From Brachyspira hampsonii (GTDB lineage: Bacteria > Spirochaetota > Brachyspiria > Brachyspirales > Brachyspiraceae): a DNA stretch of 64,000 nt. Positions 9,779 to 18,233 of this stretch are shown in pieces. Under the pieces are notes generated by a model. The model ran no database searches. It was not told the DNA's origin and was given only the letters and a program-made list of their open reading frames with translations. Location: NCBI RefSeq assembly GCF_001746205.1, contig NZ_MDCO01000006.1:186001-250000 (forward strand), given 5' to 3'. Both the position numbers and the translations under genes were made by a program. How positions within the stretch are numbered: the first letter of the stretch is position 1; each line of letters begins with the position of its first letter.

Positions 9779-10468
9779 TTATTGTTTTTTATTGCAAACT
9801 ATATCTGTATTTAACATTTCTGCAGGTGCATCTGGGTTTTTTGTAAATCTAACTGTTACAGAAGAACCATCAGGAGTAAACTTGAAAGTACCTACTACTG
9901 AATCGCTATTTAAAGAAAAACTATAATCTGTACCATAACCTGTTACAGTAAAATAATTACCTTGAGGAAATGTAGGTGCAGTAGTATTATTTAGATCGGC
10001 AGTCATAGCAGCTAGACTAGATGCTACTGATACCCAAAAATATAATTGGCTACCTTGATAATTAAAAGTTTTTGTAGATACATAAGTATTACCGTTATAC
10101 TGTTCTATACCTTTTGATGTTTTAGTATATTTAACCTCTTGTCCATCAATATTTACAGTTGCATTATTTACATCTGAAAATGTTATTGTAAACTCTCTAC
10201 TATAAATTTTTACTTTATAATTAGGATCATTAGCCTCTAATACTTCACCTTTATTTCCACGAGTGCTATTGTATTCATATATATTACCGTTTATATCTAT
10301 TTCTACAGCATCAGGGTTATTTGATGATGACCATATACCAGAATATTTTGGATCTATAGTTTTTGGTGTACTTGTATCTGGTGCTGTTTTGTCCTTATTA
10401 GAACAGCTTACTGATAACACTCCTACTAAAAATAGGGTTAGAAAGATTGTTGAAATTTTTTTACTCAT
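9779..10468 (-). CDS. Hypothetical lipoprotein
   Basis: 229 residues. A hydrophobic signal peptide ends at the lipobox VSVSC (Cys at residue 22), followed by an Asp/Thr/Pro-rich linker 'SNKDKTAPDTSTPKT'. The rest is beta-strand-like, beginning 'YSGIWSSSNNPDAVEIDINGNIYEYN'. It resembles the small lipocalin-like lipoproteins that Brachyspira carries in many copies (compare 47870-48295). AAAGGAG lies ahead of the ATG. It is transcribed alone with its own terminator. Function unknown; localisation to a membrane surface or the periplasm is inferred from the lipobox. Confidence 0.8.
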   Translation of the reverse strand: MSKKISTIFLTLFLVGVLSVSCSNKDKTAPDTSTPKTIDPKYSGIWSSSNNPDAVEIDINGNIYEYNSTRGNKGEVLEANDPNYKVKIYSREFTITFSDVNNATVNIDGQEVKYTKTSKGIEQYNGNTYVSTKTFNYQGSQLYFWVSVASSLAAMTADLNNTTAPTFPQGNYFTVTGYGTDYSFSLNSDSVVGTFKFTPDGSSVTVRFTKNPDAPAEMLNTDIVCNKKQ

Positions 10469-10799
10469 AGTAAAACTCCTTTTAATTAGTTTTTTATTAT
10501 AAATATCATTAAAGATATTTATTTCTATTTTAATTTAAAAATTTTTAAATGTATTATTAAATTTATAATACTAAATTAAATTTATATTTAAATTTATTAT
10601 ATTATAAATTATTTTAAATAAAATACAAGTATAATATTTGATTTTTATAATTTCATGTTACATTACGACTGTAAAAGAGATTATAATTTTAATACTATTT
10701 CGTACTAATTTTTATAAATATATTTCCCCTCAAAAATAAGGCTTTGAAGCGTTTGAAAATCTATAAATAAAACTCTAAATATAATAGACTTGTTTCAAA

Positions 10800-11505
10800 A
10801 CTATTTTTATTTAAATTGCGTGGACTAGCCCTGCGAAACACACAGTCGTGCCCGCTCTGCGTGCCGTAGGTCTGTGGTGACCCATACGAAGTACACCTCA
10901 CTCTGTGTGCCGTAGGCAGGCGAGACGCAGTCGCGAAAGACTGAATTTGACGAAGCCCACAGAGCGTGTACGGCAAAAAAGTTGATAAAATATTCATTAA
11001 ATAAAAACTTTGTCAAACATTTATATACTTAAATATTATCTCTTTAATAACAAGGATTTGAAGCGTTTTGAGTTTTCAATATATACTCAAAATTCTTTGT
11101 TAGTAATTTTTTTATTCAACTTTTTCCCGCCTTCCACAGAGTGGCGGGCTTCGCCAAAAGAACCTTATATCCTCGATAAACTCGGATACGCTTCGCGAAA
11201 GTGCAAGTGTAAAATTAGTACTAAATCGTATTAAATTTGTGTTACATGTAAGAGAGCTTTAGTAAATTAAAGCCCAAATGTAGCCTTTCGCGACTGCGGG
11301 CTGTGCCTGCTTCTTTGCGGCAATACCACAGGCACTTCCTACAGTCGCAAAAGAAGTGGGGTGCTGCGTAGCACACAGAGTGGTGGGCAAAGCCATGCAA
11401 ATATTTAAAATTAAAAAAAATTAATTTTTGACAAATTGTAATTGTTTAGGTATATACTGAAAATTCTTTCTCAGTAATTTTTTTATTCAACTTTTTCCCG
11501 CTGCA
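10800..11505. repeat. GC-richer non-coding repeat complex upstream of ileS
   Basis: This fills most of a 1.2 kb gap (10469-11702). Islands of higher GC (about 10815-10975, 11125-11210, 11280-11400) sit in AT-rich DNA. A block ending in TTTATTCAACTTTTTCCCGC occurs twice as a direct repeat (11079-11130 and 11451-11501), and a degraded inverted relative lies near 10973-11020. CGACTG...CAGTCG and inside it GTGCCTG...CAGGCAC form nested inverted repeats at about 11286-11352. Short open frames here have composition artefacts and no ribosome sites, so I call no gene. Role unknown. Confidence 0.6.
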
Positions 11506-11702
11506 AAAAGTGCAAGTCTAAAATAATACTAATAGGTATATTAAATACATATACAATAGAAGAGATCTGTAATAATCAATTATTATACGCATTCAATAAA
11601 ATAAAACTTGTAAAATTCTCTCTTCTAGTATAAAATTATATATCTTTATAAAATAGTAAAAATTTTATATAAGAAAATCTAATTAATGGAGCAAAAATTA
11701 AG

Positions 11703-14474
11703 ATGGACTATAGTTCTACTATTAATCTGCCTAAAACCGCTTTTCCTATGAAAGCAGGTTTGAAGGAAAAAGAGCCCAAAATAATAAAAAAATGGGACGA
11801 AGAAAAACTTTACCAACAGCTTAGAGAATTAAGAAAAGGTGCTCCTAAATGTATTTTACATGATGGACCGCCTTATGCGAATGGAGACATTCATATTGGA
11901 ACATCATTGAATAAAATTATTAAAGATATTATTGTAAGGTATAAATCTGCTAAAGGTTTTGATTCGCCTTATGTTCCTGGCTGGGACTGTCATGGTATGC
12001 CTATAGAATTAAAGGTGCAGGAAAGTTTGGGAGATAAATATAAAGAAACTTCTAAATTTATAATGAGAAAAAAATGCCGTGCTTATGCTCAGAAATATAT
12101 TGATATTCAAAGAAAAGAGTTTAAAAGACTTGGTGTTATGGGTGATTGGGAAAATCCTTACCTCACTATGTCGCCTGAATATGAATCTGAAATAGTTGAA
12201 GTATTTGCTAAACTTGTAGAGAAAGGATATATATATAAAGGGCTTAGAACTATTCACTGGTGTATGGACTGTGAAACTGCATTGGCTGCTGCTGAAATAG
12301 AATATGATGATAATCATACTTCTACAAGTGTTTATGTGAGATTTCCAGTATTAAATAAAATCAATGATAAACTAAACGGCAATGTTGATGTTATGATATG
12401 GACTACTACTCCTTGGACACTTCCTTCAAATATGGCTTGTGCTTTTAATAGAGATTTAGATTATGTGGCTGTTGAAATAGACGGAAGATACGCAATAATG
12501 ACTAAAAGCCTAGTTGATACTGTTCTTGGCAAAAAAGATATGAAAGCAGAAGTCAGAGATATGATTACAGTTTCTATAGAAGAAATTGAAAAACTTGAAA
12601 TAGCTCACCCATTTATAAAGGACAGAAAATCTGCTGTTGTATTTGCTGACTATGTTGAAGCTACTGCTGGTACAGGTGTTGTTCACACTGCTCCAGGTCA
12701 TGGTATGGAAGACTATCAGACAGGCGTTAATTACGGACTTGATATATACTGTCCAGTAGATAAGGCTGGAAGATATACAAGCGAGTTTCCAGAAATGCAG
12801 GGCATGAAAGTAAGAGACGCTAATCCTAAAGTTATTGAAATACTTGAAAATAACGGCTCATTATTCTATAAAGAGAAAGTTACACATAGTTATCCTATTT
12901 GCTGGAGATGTAAAAATCCTTTGATATTCAGAGCTACTTCTCAGTGGTTTATGGATATGAAACATGACAATATAGATGAAAGAACTGTTAAATCTTTAGA
13001 TAATATTAAATGGTATCCTACTTGGGGACATGACAGAATGAGAAAGATGCTTGAAAATCGTCCGGACTGGTGTTTATCAAGACAGCGTTCTTGGGGTGTT
13101 CCTATACCTGCATTCTACTGTAAAAACTGCGGTAAAACTTTGCTTACTGCTGAGTCTACTAAGCACTTTGCAGAAATAGTAAAAACTAAAGGAATGGATG
13201 TATGGTTTGAATTAGAGCCTAAAGATTTACTTCCTGAAGGCACTAAATGTGAATGCGGTTCTTCTGACTTTGGTAAAGAAGAGGATATTTTGGATGTATG
13301 GTTTGATTCTGGTGTATCATCTTTTGCAGCACAGAAAACCAATAAAGATTTGGACGGAGTTTTCCCTGTTGATATATATTTGGAGGGAGGCGATCAATAC
13401 AGAGGCTGGTTCCAAGCTGCAATTTGGCCTTCTATGGCTATAAGAGGAATTCCTCCATACAAAGAGCTTGTTACACATGGTTGGACTTTGGACGAACAAG
13501 GCAGAGCTATGCATAAAAGTGCTGGTAATGTTGTTTCACCTTTAGAAGTTATTGACAAATACGGTGCTGATATATTAAGACTTTGGTGTATAAGTGAAGA
13601 CTTTACCCACAATGCACGTGTTGGCGATAATATGATGAAAGCTATTGCCGATAACTACAGAAAAATAAGAAACACTTTCAGATATTTGCTTGGAAATATT
13701 TCTGATTTTGATTACAGCAAAGAAAAGATCGAAGTTAAAGATTTGCTTCCTGTAGACAGATATGCATTATCAAGACTTCATAGCTTTATAAAAGTTGCTG
13801 ATAAAGCCTGTGAGGGTTATGAATTTCATTTATTCTATCAAAGACTTATAAATTACTGTGTAGTTGAACTTTCTGCTACTTACTTTGACATTATAAAAGA
13901 CAGATTATACTGCGATAGAAAAGATTCTATTTCAAGAAGAAGTGCTCAGACTGTACTTACTGAAATATTGGATGTATTAGTAAAACTTATAGCTCCAGTA
14001 CTTCCTTTCACAACTGATGAGGTTTGGGGATACTACAAAGGAGAAAATGCTTCTTCTGTACATTTGGAATTATATCCTAAAGCTGATGATAGTTTGATTG
14101 ATTTAGAGTTGGAGCAAGAATGGGCTTCACTTCTCAAAGTACGCGATGATGTATTATTATCGCTTGAAAGAGCTAGAGACAACAACACTATAGGTAAATC
14201 TTTAGAGGCTTATATAACAATATGCACTAAAGAGTCATCATCAAAAGACTTGCTTACAAAATATCAAAAATATTTAAACGAAGTATTCATTGTAAGTAAA
14301 GTAACAATTTCAGACAGCAAGGACGATACATTTATAGAAGGCGGTGTTTCATTTGTTAAGACAGAGAAAGCAAGCCATGAAAAATGCGTTCGCTGCTGGG
14401 GACATTATGAGAGTGTAGGTGAAGACAGCGAGCATAAAGAGTTATGTTCTAGATGTTCTGAAGCAGTTAAATAA
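11703..14474 (+). CDS. ileS: Isoleucyl-tRNA synthetase
   Basis: 923 residues, the usual length for bacterial IleRS. It charges tRNA-Ile with isoleucine using ATP in the cytoplasm. The class I signature HIGH appears as 'PYANGDIHIGTSLNK' near residue 60, and the KMSKS loop is the variant 'AMHKSAGNVVSP' near residue 600. The editing domain between them carries 'WTTTPWTLPSNMA', and the C-terminal zinc-binding segment reads 'CVRCWGHYE...LCSRCSEAV'. GGAG lies about ten bases before the ATG. It is single, with a bidirectional terminator shared with the convergent gajB. The long repeat-filled leader is unusual, but I see no T-box. Confidence 0.97.
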   Translation: MDYSSTINLPKTAFPMKAGLKEKEPKIIKKWDEEKLYQQLRELRKGAPKCILHDGPPYANGDIHIGTSLNKIIKDIIVRYKSAKGFDSPYVPGWDCHGMPIELKVQESLGDKYKETSKFIMRKKCRAYAQKYIDIQRKEFKRLGVMGDWENPYLTMSPEYESEIVEVFAKLVEKGYIYKGLRTIHWCMDCETALAAAEIEYDDNHTSTSVYVRFPVLNKINDKLNGNVDVMIWTTTPWTLPSNMACAFNRDLDYVAVEIDGRYAIMTKSLVDTVLGKKDMKAEVRDMITVSIEEIEKLEIAHPFIKDRKSAVVFADYVEATAGTGVVHTAPGHGMEDYQTGVNYGLDIYCPVDKAGRYTSEFPEMQGMKVRDANPKVIEILENNGSLFYKEKVTHSYPICWRCKNPLIFRATSQWFMDMKHDNIDERTVKSLDNIKWYPTWGHDRMRKMLENRPDWCLSRQRSWGVPIPAFYCKNCGKTLLTAESTKHFAEIVKTKGMDVWFELEPKDLLPEGTKCECGSSDFGKEEDILDVWFDSGVSSFAAQKTNKDLDGVFPVDIYLEGGDQYRGWFQAAIWPSMAIRGIPPYKELVTHGWTLDEQGRAMHKSAGNVVSPLEVIDKYGADILRLWCISEDFTHNARVGDNMMKAIADNYRKIRNTFRYLLGNISDFDYSKEKIEVKDLLPVDRYALSRLHSFIKVADKACEGYEFHLFYQRLINYCVVELSATYFDIIKDRLYCDRKDSISRRSAQTVLTEILDVLVKLIAPVLPFTTDEVWGYYKGENASSVHLELYPKADDSLIDLELEQEWASLLKVRDDVLLSLERARDNNTIGKSLEAYITICTKESSSKDLLTKYQKYLNEVFIVSKVTISDSKDDTFIEGGVSFVKTEKASHEKCVRCWGHYESVGEDSEHKELCSRCSEAVK

Positions 14475-14497
14475 AAAAATATAATTATTGAAATATT

Positions 14498-14534
14498 AAA
14501 AGGGCAGCTATGAATAATGGCTGCCTTTTTGTTT
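14498..14534. terminator. Bidirectional terminator between ileS and gajB
   Basis: AAAGGGCAGC pairs with GCTGCCTTTTT around an eleven-base loop. It has a T run on both strands, so it can end both ileS (rightward) and gajB (leftward), whose stop codon abuts it. Confidence 0.8.
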
Positions 14535-16107
14535 AATCAATATTGTTAATTAATTTTAATGAGTGATAAAATAAACAAGAAGCTTTATTTTTTATTGCTG
14601 TTATATATAAACCATATTTTGTTCTAGTAATTGCTACATAAAAAGCTTGATAAAATCCTTCATTTATATCAATTATATGATTGTAACATATATTATTACA
14701 TTTATTACAATTTTTTTTATATATGAATTGTTTTTTATTTAAAAATGGAATAAAAACATAATCCCATTCTGCCCCTTTTGCTTTATGTATATTTAATATA
14801 TGTACATTTACAGAGCAATAAGGAGCATACTTTATTAAATCTTTTTCTTTTAGAACTTCTATTATTGTATTAAAATCTATTCCAAACTTTAAACAATAGT
14901 TTTTATAACCTTCTATTAATTTTGATATATCATTATCATGATAATTTTTTATCTTCTTAATAAGATTATTATAATTTAATATTTTTATATTTGTTGCTAT
15001 ATGGTATATATTTTCCATTATTGTATTTAATTCTTTTTCGGTTTTTAATATATTTATGTATTCTATATTTTCCTTTATTAAATTTTCAAATAACAAATTT
15101 AAGATTTTATCATCATTAAAATAAAATTGATTAGAAAAAAGTATTGCTATTTTAGCTTTTTTATTTTCAGAAATAATTTTATTAATTTGATTATTAATAA
15201 ATGATATCTCTTCTTCAAAGTAATTAAAACTTTTTATTTGAAAATCTTCATCAAGTTCTATTTGTAATTTTCTATCGTAATTTCTAATATTTTTTTGGAA
15301 ATTGGATATATTTCCTCTTTCTTCTAATCTATAATTTTTTTGTAATTCTATAATTTTAGTTATATTAAAATATTTCTTTAATAAATATTCAATTTGTTCC
15401 CCTAAAGCATCAGCAAATTTCATTATAGATTGAAATATATCTCCTAAAAAAAATATTTTATTATATTTATTATCAGCAATACTTCTTAATAAGATAAAGT
15501 GCAATAAATTTATATCTTGACATTCATCTACAAAAATATAACTGTATAAATTTTTATATATTTCATTTATATTAAAATTATTTAATAGAACTATTGCAAA
15601 ATATATTACATTATCATAATATATCTTTTTATTGGCATTGATATTATTTATGCATTTTTTTATATTTTTATGATTTAATTGAATATTAGGAAATTCTATG
15701 TTTATTTTATCAATCATTTTCTTATATTTATCTTTAATTTCATCTTCAAGATTATTATGTTCATATTCATATTTATAGTCAATATTTAAATATTGTTTAC
15801 CTTGAAGCCTTAAAATTCTGCTAGCAAAATTATGAAAATTATATATATCTACAATTTGATTATTATTTAATCTGCTTTCAATAGTGTGTTTTGCCACATT
15901 AGATAATGTTAAAACTAGAATTCTTTTTGGATATTTAATTTGTTTACTTTCTATGATATAGTTAAGTTTTGAGATTAACATTTCTGTTTTACCATATCCC
16001 GCAGGAGCAATTGTAAGAGATTGTTCTGTAGATGTTATAAAGTCTAACTGTTCTTTATCATTTTTGTGTTTTTCTAATATTTTATTAACTTTATCACTAT
16101 TCATCAT
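14533..16107 (-). CDS. gajB: UvrD/Rep-like helicase, Gabija GajB-like
   Basis: 524-residue superfamily 1 helicase. Walker A is 'APAGYGKTEM' at residues 34-43, Walker B is 'VDECQD' near residue 193, motif V-like 'HKAKGAEWDYVF' lies in the C-terminal third, and 'VAITRTKYGLYI' is motif VI. In Gabija, GajB works with the OLD-family nuclease GajA; it senses DNA ends produced during phage attack and hydrolyses nucleotides. The gene overlaps the end of gajA by 11 bases (ATGATGAATAG) with no strong ribosome site of its own, implying translational coupling. Length fits GajB (about 500). Codons are exceptionally AT-rich and Asn/Lys/Ile-heavy, suggesting transfer. Alternative: a helicase of another OLD-linked defence pair. 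Confidence 0.78.
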   Translation of the reverse strand: MMNSDKVNKILEKHKNDKEQLDFITSTEQSLTIAPAGYGKTEMLISKLNYIIESKQIKYPKRILVLTLSNVAKHTIESRLNNNQIVDIYNFHNFASRILRLQGKQYLNIDYKYEYEHNNLEDEIKDKYKKMIDKINIEFPNIQLNHKNIKKCINNINANKKIYYDNVIYFAIVLLNNFNINEIYKNLYSYIFVDECQDINLLHFILLRSIADNKYNKIFFLGDIFQSIMKFADALGEQIEYLLKKYFNITKIIELQKNYRLEERGNISNFQKNIRNYDRKLQIELDEDFQIKSFNYFEEEISFINNQINKIISENKKAKIAILFSNQFYFNDDKILNLLFENLIKENIEYINILKTEKELNTIMENIYHIATNIKILNYNNLIKKIKNYHDNDISKLIEGYKNYCLKFGIDFNTIIEVLKEKDLIKYAPYCSVNVHILNIHKAKGAEWDYVFIPFLNKKQFIYKKNCNKCNNICYNHIIDINEGFYQAFYVAITRTKYGLYITAIKNKASCLFYHSLKLINNID

Positions 16108-17977
16108 TTTTTAATTCTTTTATTAAATCAATTATATATTTAGGAAGTTTATAATTTTCTTCAGCTGCTTTGTTGTTAGTTTGAGGTATAATATCAGCAG
16201 GATATGTTTTTTCATATTCATCTTGTTCTAGTTTTAAATTTTCTTCTATTATTTTTTTGATTAATTTATAATTATCATCTATATTTTTATTATTTTCTCT
16301 CATATATACTAATTTTTTAGTAAATTCTTCATATTTTAAATTTTCATCTTGTATTTTTTGAATAAGTTTATCTTTATTCTTACTATTAATTTCATTAATG
16401 CTAATATATGTTTTTTGAAAGTGGTTTTTTATGCATACTAAAATGCTTTCCTCAAAATCCCAATAATCTGAAACAAAAATTTTTACATTATTACAATCAC
16501 AATTTTTTATAGTTTCGTATAAATCATAAACTCTCTTATCAACATATCCATATTCTTTATTTGTGTATGTTATATATATTTTGTTATTTCTTATTTCTTC
16601 ATATTTATTTTTACAATCTCTATCTGTAAGTATATATGTTTTTATTTGCAATTTTGAGAATATTTTTGCTAGACTTGGAAAATTATTTGGTGATGCTTTA
16701 ATAATATATATATGTTCTTGATGGATATTAATACCATTAGCATTTAAACAAGAAGGTAAAAATCCAACTTCTGTATCACCCTCTACCAGTATAATTTTTT
16801 TAGCAAAAAGTCCCTCTAATATATTTCTATCAAAAATCATAAACTGTTTTAAGTTTGCTTCCTCTTCATCAAGAGATGCAACTTTAACAGTATTTTCTTT
16901 ATCATAATAAAGTCTTTGTATAGATAATCTATTATTTTTTTCATTTAATTCTAAATGAGGTATTATATGTGCTGAATGTGTGGACACAAAAAATATAGGA
17001 GTAATTTTATAGTCTATTTCATCATTATCATCAGTTATTATATTAAGAATATTATTGATAATTTTACAGTCTTGATTATCATTAAATATTGATAACCAAT
17101 GATCCATAAATTGACGCTGTAAAAATGGAGATAAAAATACTTCTGGTTCATCAAATAAAATAATAATATTAGTATTAAAACCTTGAGATTTTGTATTATT
17201 TATTTTATCGTATAAAAATGCCAAAAAATCTATAAATGGATATAGATAATATCCTCTTCCTCTTCCTAATTGATTTAAATATAATTTATTATCATCATTA
17301 TGATAATGTACTAATTCAAATAATTTTAATAAAAACTTTATTTCATCATCAATTTCAATATTTAATTTTAATTCTTGATTTGGTTTATTAAATATAGGTT
17401 TAAATATTTCATTTAGTTCATTTTTACAATTTTCATAATTTTCTTTTAATAATTTTTGTAATTTGTTATCATCATTTTGATATTTTTTTATTTGATTTTC
17501 TATTATTTTTGATATAAATTTTCCTATTCTATTTGATTTGTTAAACATGAAATTATTATCAAATTCTCTCGGACTATATTTATAGCAGATAAAATTGGTT
17601 AATATATTATTATGTAACTTATATTCTTCTGTAAGATTTTTATAAAACCATTCATATTCATCATTACTACTATATTGTTTATATACTACTTTCATAAAAT
17701 ACTTATCATTATCTTTATAAATGTAATCTTTAAATATTTCATCAGTATCTAATTCAAGTTTTATTTCTATTTCAATTTTTTCTTCATTTTTATAGAAGTC
17801 TTCTTTTTCAAATAAATTTTTTTTGTATGTAAATAATTTAAATATTATGTCTATGATATTGGATTTTCCTATTCCATTTTCACCTGTTAGGTAAATCATA
17901 GAATATTCATGTTTTAAATCAATTTTTACATTTTTTATATTTTTATAATTTGTTATAATTAATTCTCTTATATACAT
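16097..17977 (-). CDS. gajA: OLD-family ATPase/TOPRIM nuclease, Gabija GajA-like
   Basis: 626 residues. An N-terminal ABC-type ATPase has Walker A 'GENGIGKSN' at residues 32-40, Walker B 'ILFDEPEVFLSP' near 271-282, and the switch His in 'FFVSTHSAHIIPHLE'. A C-terminal TOPRIM nuclease follows, with the glutamate in 'ILVEGDTE' (about residue 399) and the DxD in 'LTDRDCK' (about 450-452). This is the class 2 OLD architecture of GajA, a nucleotide-regulated endonuclease. It heads a two-gene operon with the UvrD-like gajB, the Gabija arrangement. It is slightly longer than described GajA proteins (about 580). It diverges from the restriction gene, with structured repeat C1 between the two promoters. 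No catalytic residue is obviously missing. Confidence 0.8.
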   Translation of the reverse strand: MYIRELIITNYKNIKNVKIDLKHEYSMIYLTGENGIGKSNIIDIIFKLFTYKKNLFEKEDFYKNEEKIEIEIKLELDTDEIFKDYIYKDNDKYFMKVVYKQYSSNDEYEWFYKNLTEEYKLHNNILTNFICYKYSPREFDNNFMFNKSNRIGKFISKIIENQIKKYQNDDNKLQKLLKENYENCKNELNEIFKPIFNKPNQELKLNIEIDDEIKFLLKLFELVHYHNDDNKLYLNQLGRGRGYYLYPFIDFLAFLYDKINNTKSQGFNTNIIILFDEPEVFLSPFLQRQFMDHWLSIFNDNQDCKIINNILNIITDDNDEIDYKITPIFFVSTHSAHIIPHLELNEKNNRLSIQRLYYDKENTVKVASLDEEEANLKQFMIFDRNILEGLFAKKIILVEGDTEVGFLPSCLNANGINIHQEHIYIIKASPNNFPSLAKIFSKLQIKTYILTDRDCKNKYEEIRNNKIYITYTNKEYGYVDKRVYDLYETIKNCDCNNVKIFVSDYWDFEESILVCIKNHFQKTYISINEINSKNKDKLIQKIQDENLKYEEFTKKLVYMRENNKNIDDNYKLIKKIIEENLKLEQDEYEKTYPADIIPQTNNKAAEENYKLPKYIIDLIKELKNDE

Positions 17978-18021
17978 ATTTATAGTATAATTTATATTTT
18001 ATATTAATCAACTAATTTATT

Positions 18022-18175
18022 TTGTTTGATGTTGGGTAATCAGCCGCACTTACATGGGGCGTTTGGTAATGTGTTGCAGTGCCGTGTGGGAAGGTCTACA
18101 GCTCGTAGTGCCCGTATGGCGAATACTGCGGAATGCCCCCGACCGTAGGGAGTGCGTAGCTAGACAAGTAGTTGC
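18022..18175 (+). repeat. GC-rich structured repeat, copy C1
   Basis: Begins TTGTTTGATGTTGGGTAATC and shares near-identical blocks with C2 and C3: CAGCCGCAC, GTGCCCGTATGGCGAATACT and CCCCCGACCGTAGGGAGTGC. CCGCAC at the left can pair with GTGTGG about 40 bases on (one G-U), where C2 and C3 have GTGCGG. It sits between divergent gajA and the type IIG gene. Much richer in G and C than its surroundings, with no open frame. It may be a transcribed RNA, a promoter-region element or a recombination site. Confidence 0.7.
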
Positions 18176-18233
18176 AAAATGTGCAGTTTGGGTGTATTGT
18201 AGGTAAAAATATAATTTTGGGGGATTTTATTTT

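Noticed and set aside
10761-11234. Short open frames in the GC-richer region before ileS
   Set aside because: They overlap repeats on both strands, lack ribosome sites and have no recognisable protein features; composition artefacts.
11505-11702. T-box or other riboswitch upstream of ileS
   Set aside because: I found no T-box consensus or antiterminator/terminator pair in the AT-rich leader.
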